In this document: piece after piece, positions 63,774 through 64,000 of the stretch
How the letters are laid out: the number at the start of each line of letters is the position of its first letter
Position numbering within the stretch: the first letter of the stretch is position 1
Assembly: GCF_029893805.1 (NCBI RefSeq)
Contig: NZ_JARXYP010000002.1
Span: 7,564,001 to 7,628,000, forward strand
Length of the DNA: 64,000 bases
Direction of reading: 5' to 3'
Source: Streptomyces sp. SAI-135
GTDB taxonomy: Bacteria > Actinomycetota > Actinomycetes > Streptomycetales > Streptomycetaceae
Notes under the pieces: model-generated
Seen by the model: the letters and a program-made list of their open reading frames with translations, nothing else
The model's database searches: none
Told to the model about the DNA's origin: nothing
Position numbers and translations under genes: made by a program

Positions 63774-64000
63774 GTGACTCTTCTTCTCACACGCGGTGAT
63801 CTGGAGACGGTGCTGGAACCGGCGACCTGCCTGGACGTCCTGCGCGACGGCTTCAGCGTCGCGGACGGCGTGCCGATCGCGGGACAACGGGTGCGCACGG
63901 ACCTCCCGTTCCCCGGCACGGCGACCGCGCTGATCCCGGGCCTGCTGCCCGGCGTTCCCGCCTACACGGTGAAGGTCAACGCCAAGTTCCCCGGCGCCCG
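63774..64000 (+). CDS. Ornithine cyclodeaminase/mu-crystallin-family protein, N-terminal part
   Basis: The first 75 codons are in the window: MTLLLTRGDLETVLEPATCL, then VLRDGFSVADG and TALIPGLLPGVPAYTVKVNAKFPG. The N-terminal strand and the conserved VKVNAKFP with its active-site Lys match ornithine cyclodeaminase/mu-crystallin family proteins, which reduce or cyclise amino acid derivatives with NAD(P). The GTG at 63774 is the only start in frame; it follows GGGCGG weakly. It lies 14 bases after the laccase stop on the same strand and could be co-transcribed. The rest lies outside, so the activity is unknown. Confidence 0.8.
   Translation, partial: MTLLLTRGDLETVLEPATCLDVLRDGFSVADGVPIAGQRVRTDLPFPGTATALIPGLLPGVPAYTVKVNAKFPGA

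Overview
The window is about 64 kb of very high-GC actinobacterial chromosome, almost certainly Streptomyces. The signs are dense GTG starts, GTGA/ATGA stop-start overlaps, many Tat signal peptides, a DasR-type site upstream of a chitinase, a small two-domain laccase, and a pcaIJFHGBL operon with a divergent MarR gene laid out as in S. coelicolor. I see no tRNA, rRNA, CRISPR array, insertion sequence, phage gene or replication origin.

1-17.1 kb is a carbohydrate-use locus. The minus strand carries a PfkB sugar kinase, a CUT1 sugar ABC importer (binding protein plus two permeases, no ATPase), a phosphodiesterase, a GH2 beta-galactosidase and a secreted metallophosphoesterase. The plus strand carries a DeoR regulator, a GH4 glycosidase, a GH38 alpha-mannosidase and a GH29 alpha-L-fucosidase. 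Beta-Gal, alpha-Man and Fuc activities together suggest salvage of a branched heteroglycan such as an N-glycan. A GH18 chitinase with a DasR-like site follows.

18.9-25.5 kb holds an ATP-grasp protein, a metallophosphoesterase coupled to an Sfp-type phosphopantetheinyl transferase, an alpha/beta hydrolase, an XRE/ImmA regulator-protease pair and an MmyB-like sensor without a DNA-binding domain.

25.6-33.5 kb looks like a small-molecule uptake and oxidation locus: an SsuABC/TauABC-type importer, an IclR regulator, a VanA-type Rieske oxygenase, a translationally coupled 67-residue Cys/His protein, a VanB-type reductase, an unknown protein and a deaminase.

33.6-40.4 kb has a phospholipid theme: Tat-exported phospholipase C, a scramblase-like protein, an EamA transporter and a PAP2 protein. 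A TetR gene lies beside a perfect 18-bp inverted repeat. A DUF2510 membrane protein follows.

40.4-45.1 kb contains a wrecked MFS transporter whose internal segment is inverted, a LuxR-type AAA protein lacking its HTH, and an SDR. 45.1-52.2 kb is the beta-ketoadipate pathway (pcaI-J-F-H-G-B-L plus pcaV). 52.2-57.9 kb has a frameshifted DUF3048 lipoprotein gene, a zinc alcohol dehydrogenase, about 1.1 kb of odd repeat-rich non-coding DNA with a fresh 201-bp tandem duplication, and a divergent NHEJ-type ligase/primase pair.

57.9-64 kb is the most intriguing part: a secreted ThuA + PQQ-type sugar dehydrogenase fusion, coupled to a secreted cupredoxin + Ig-like + DUF1080 (3-keto-glycoside hydrolase family) protein, divergent from a small laccase. 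I infer a possible extracellular sugar-oxidation chain in which copper proteins carry electrons to oxygen.
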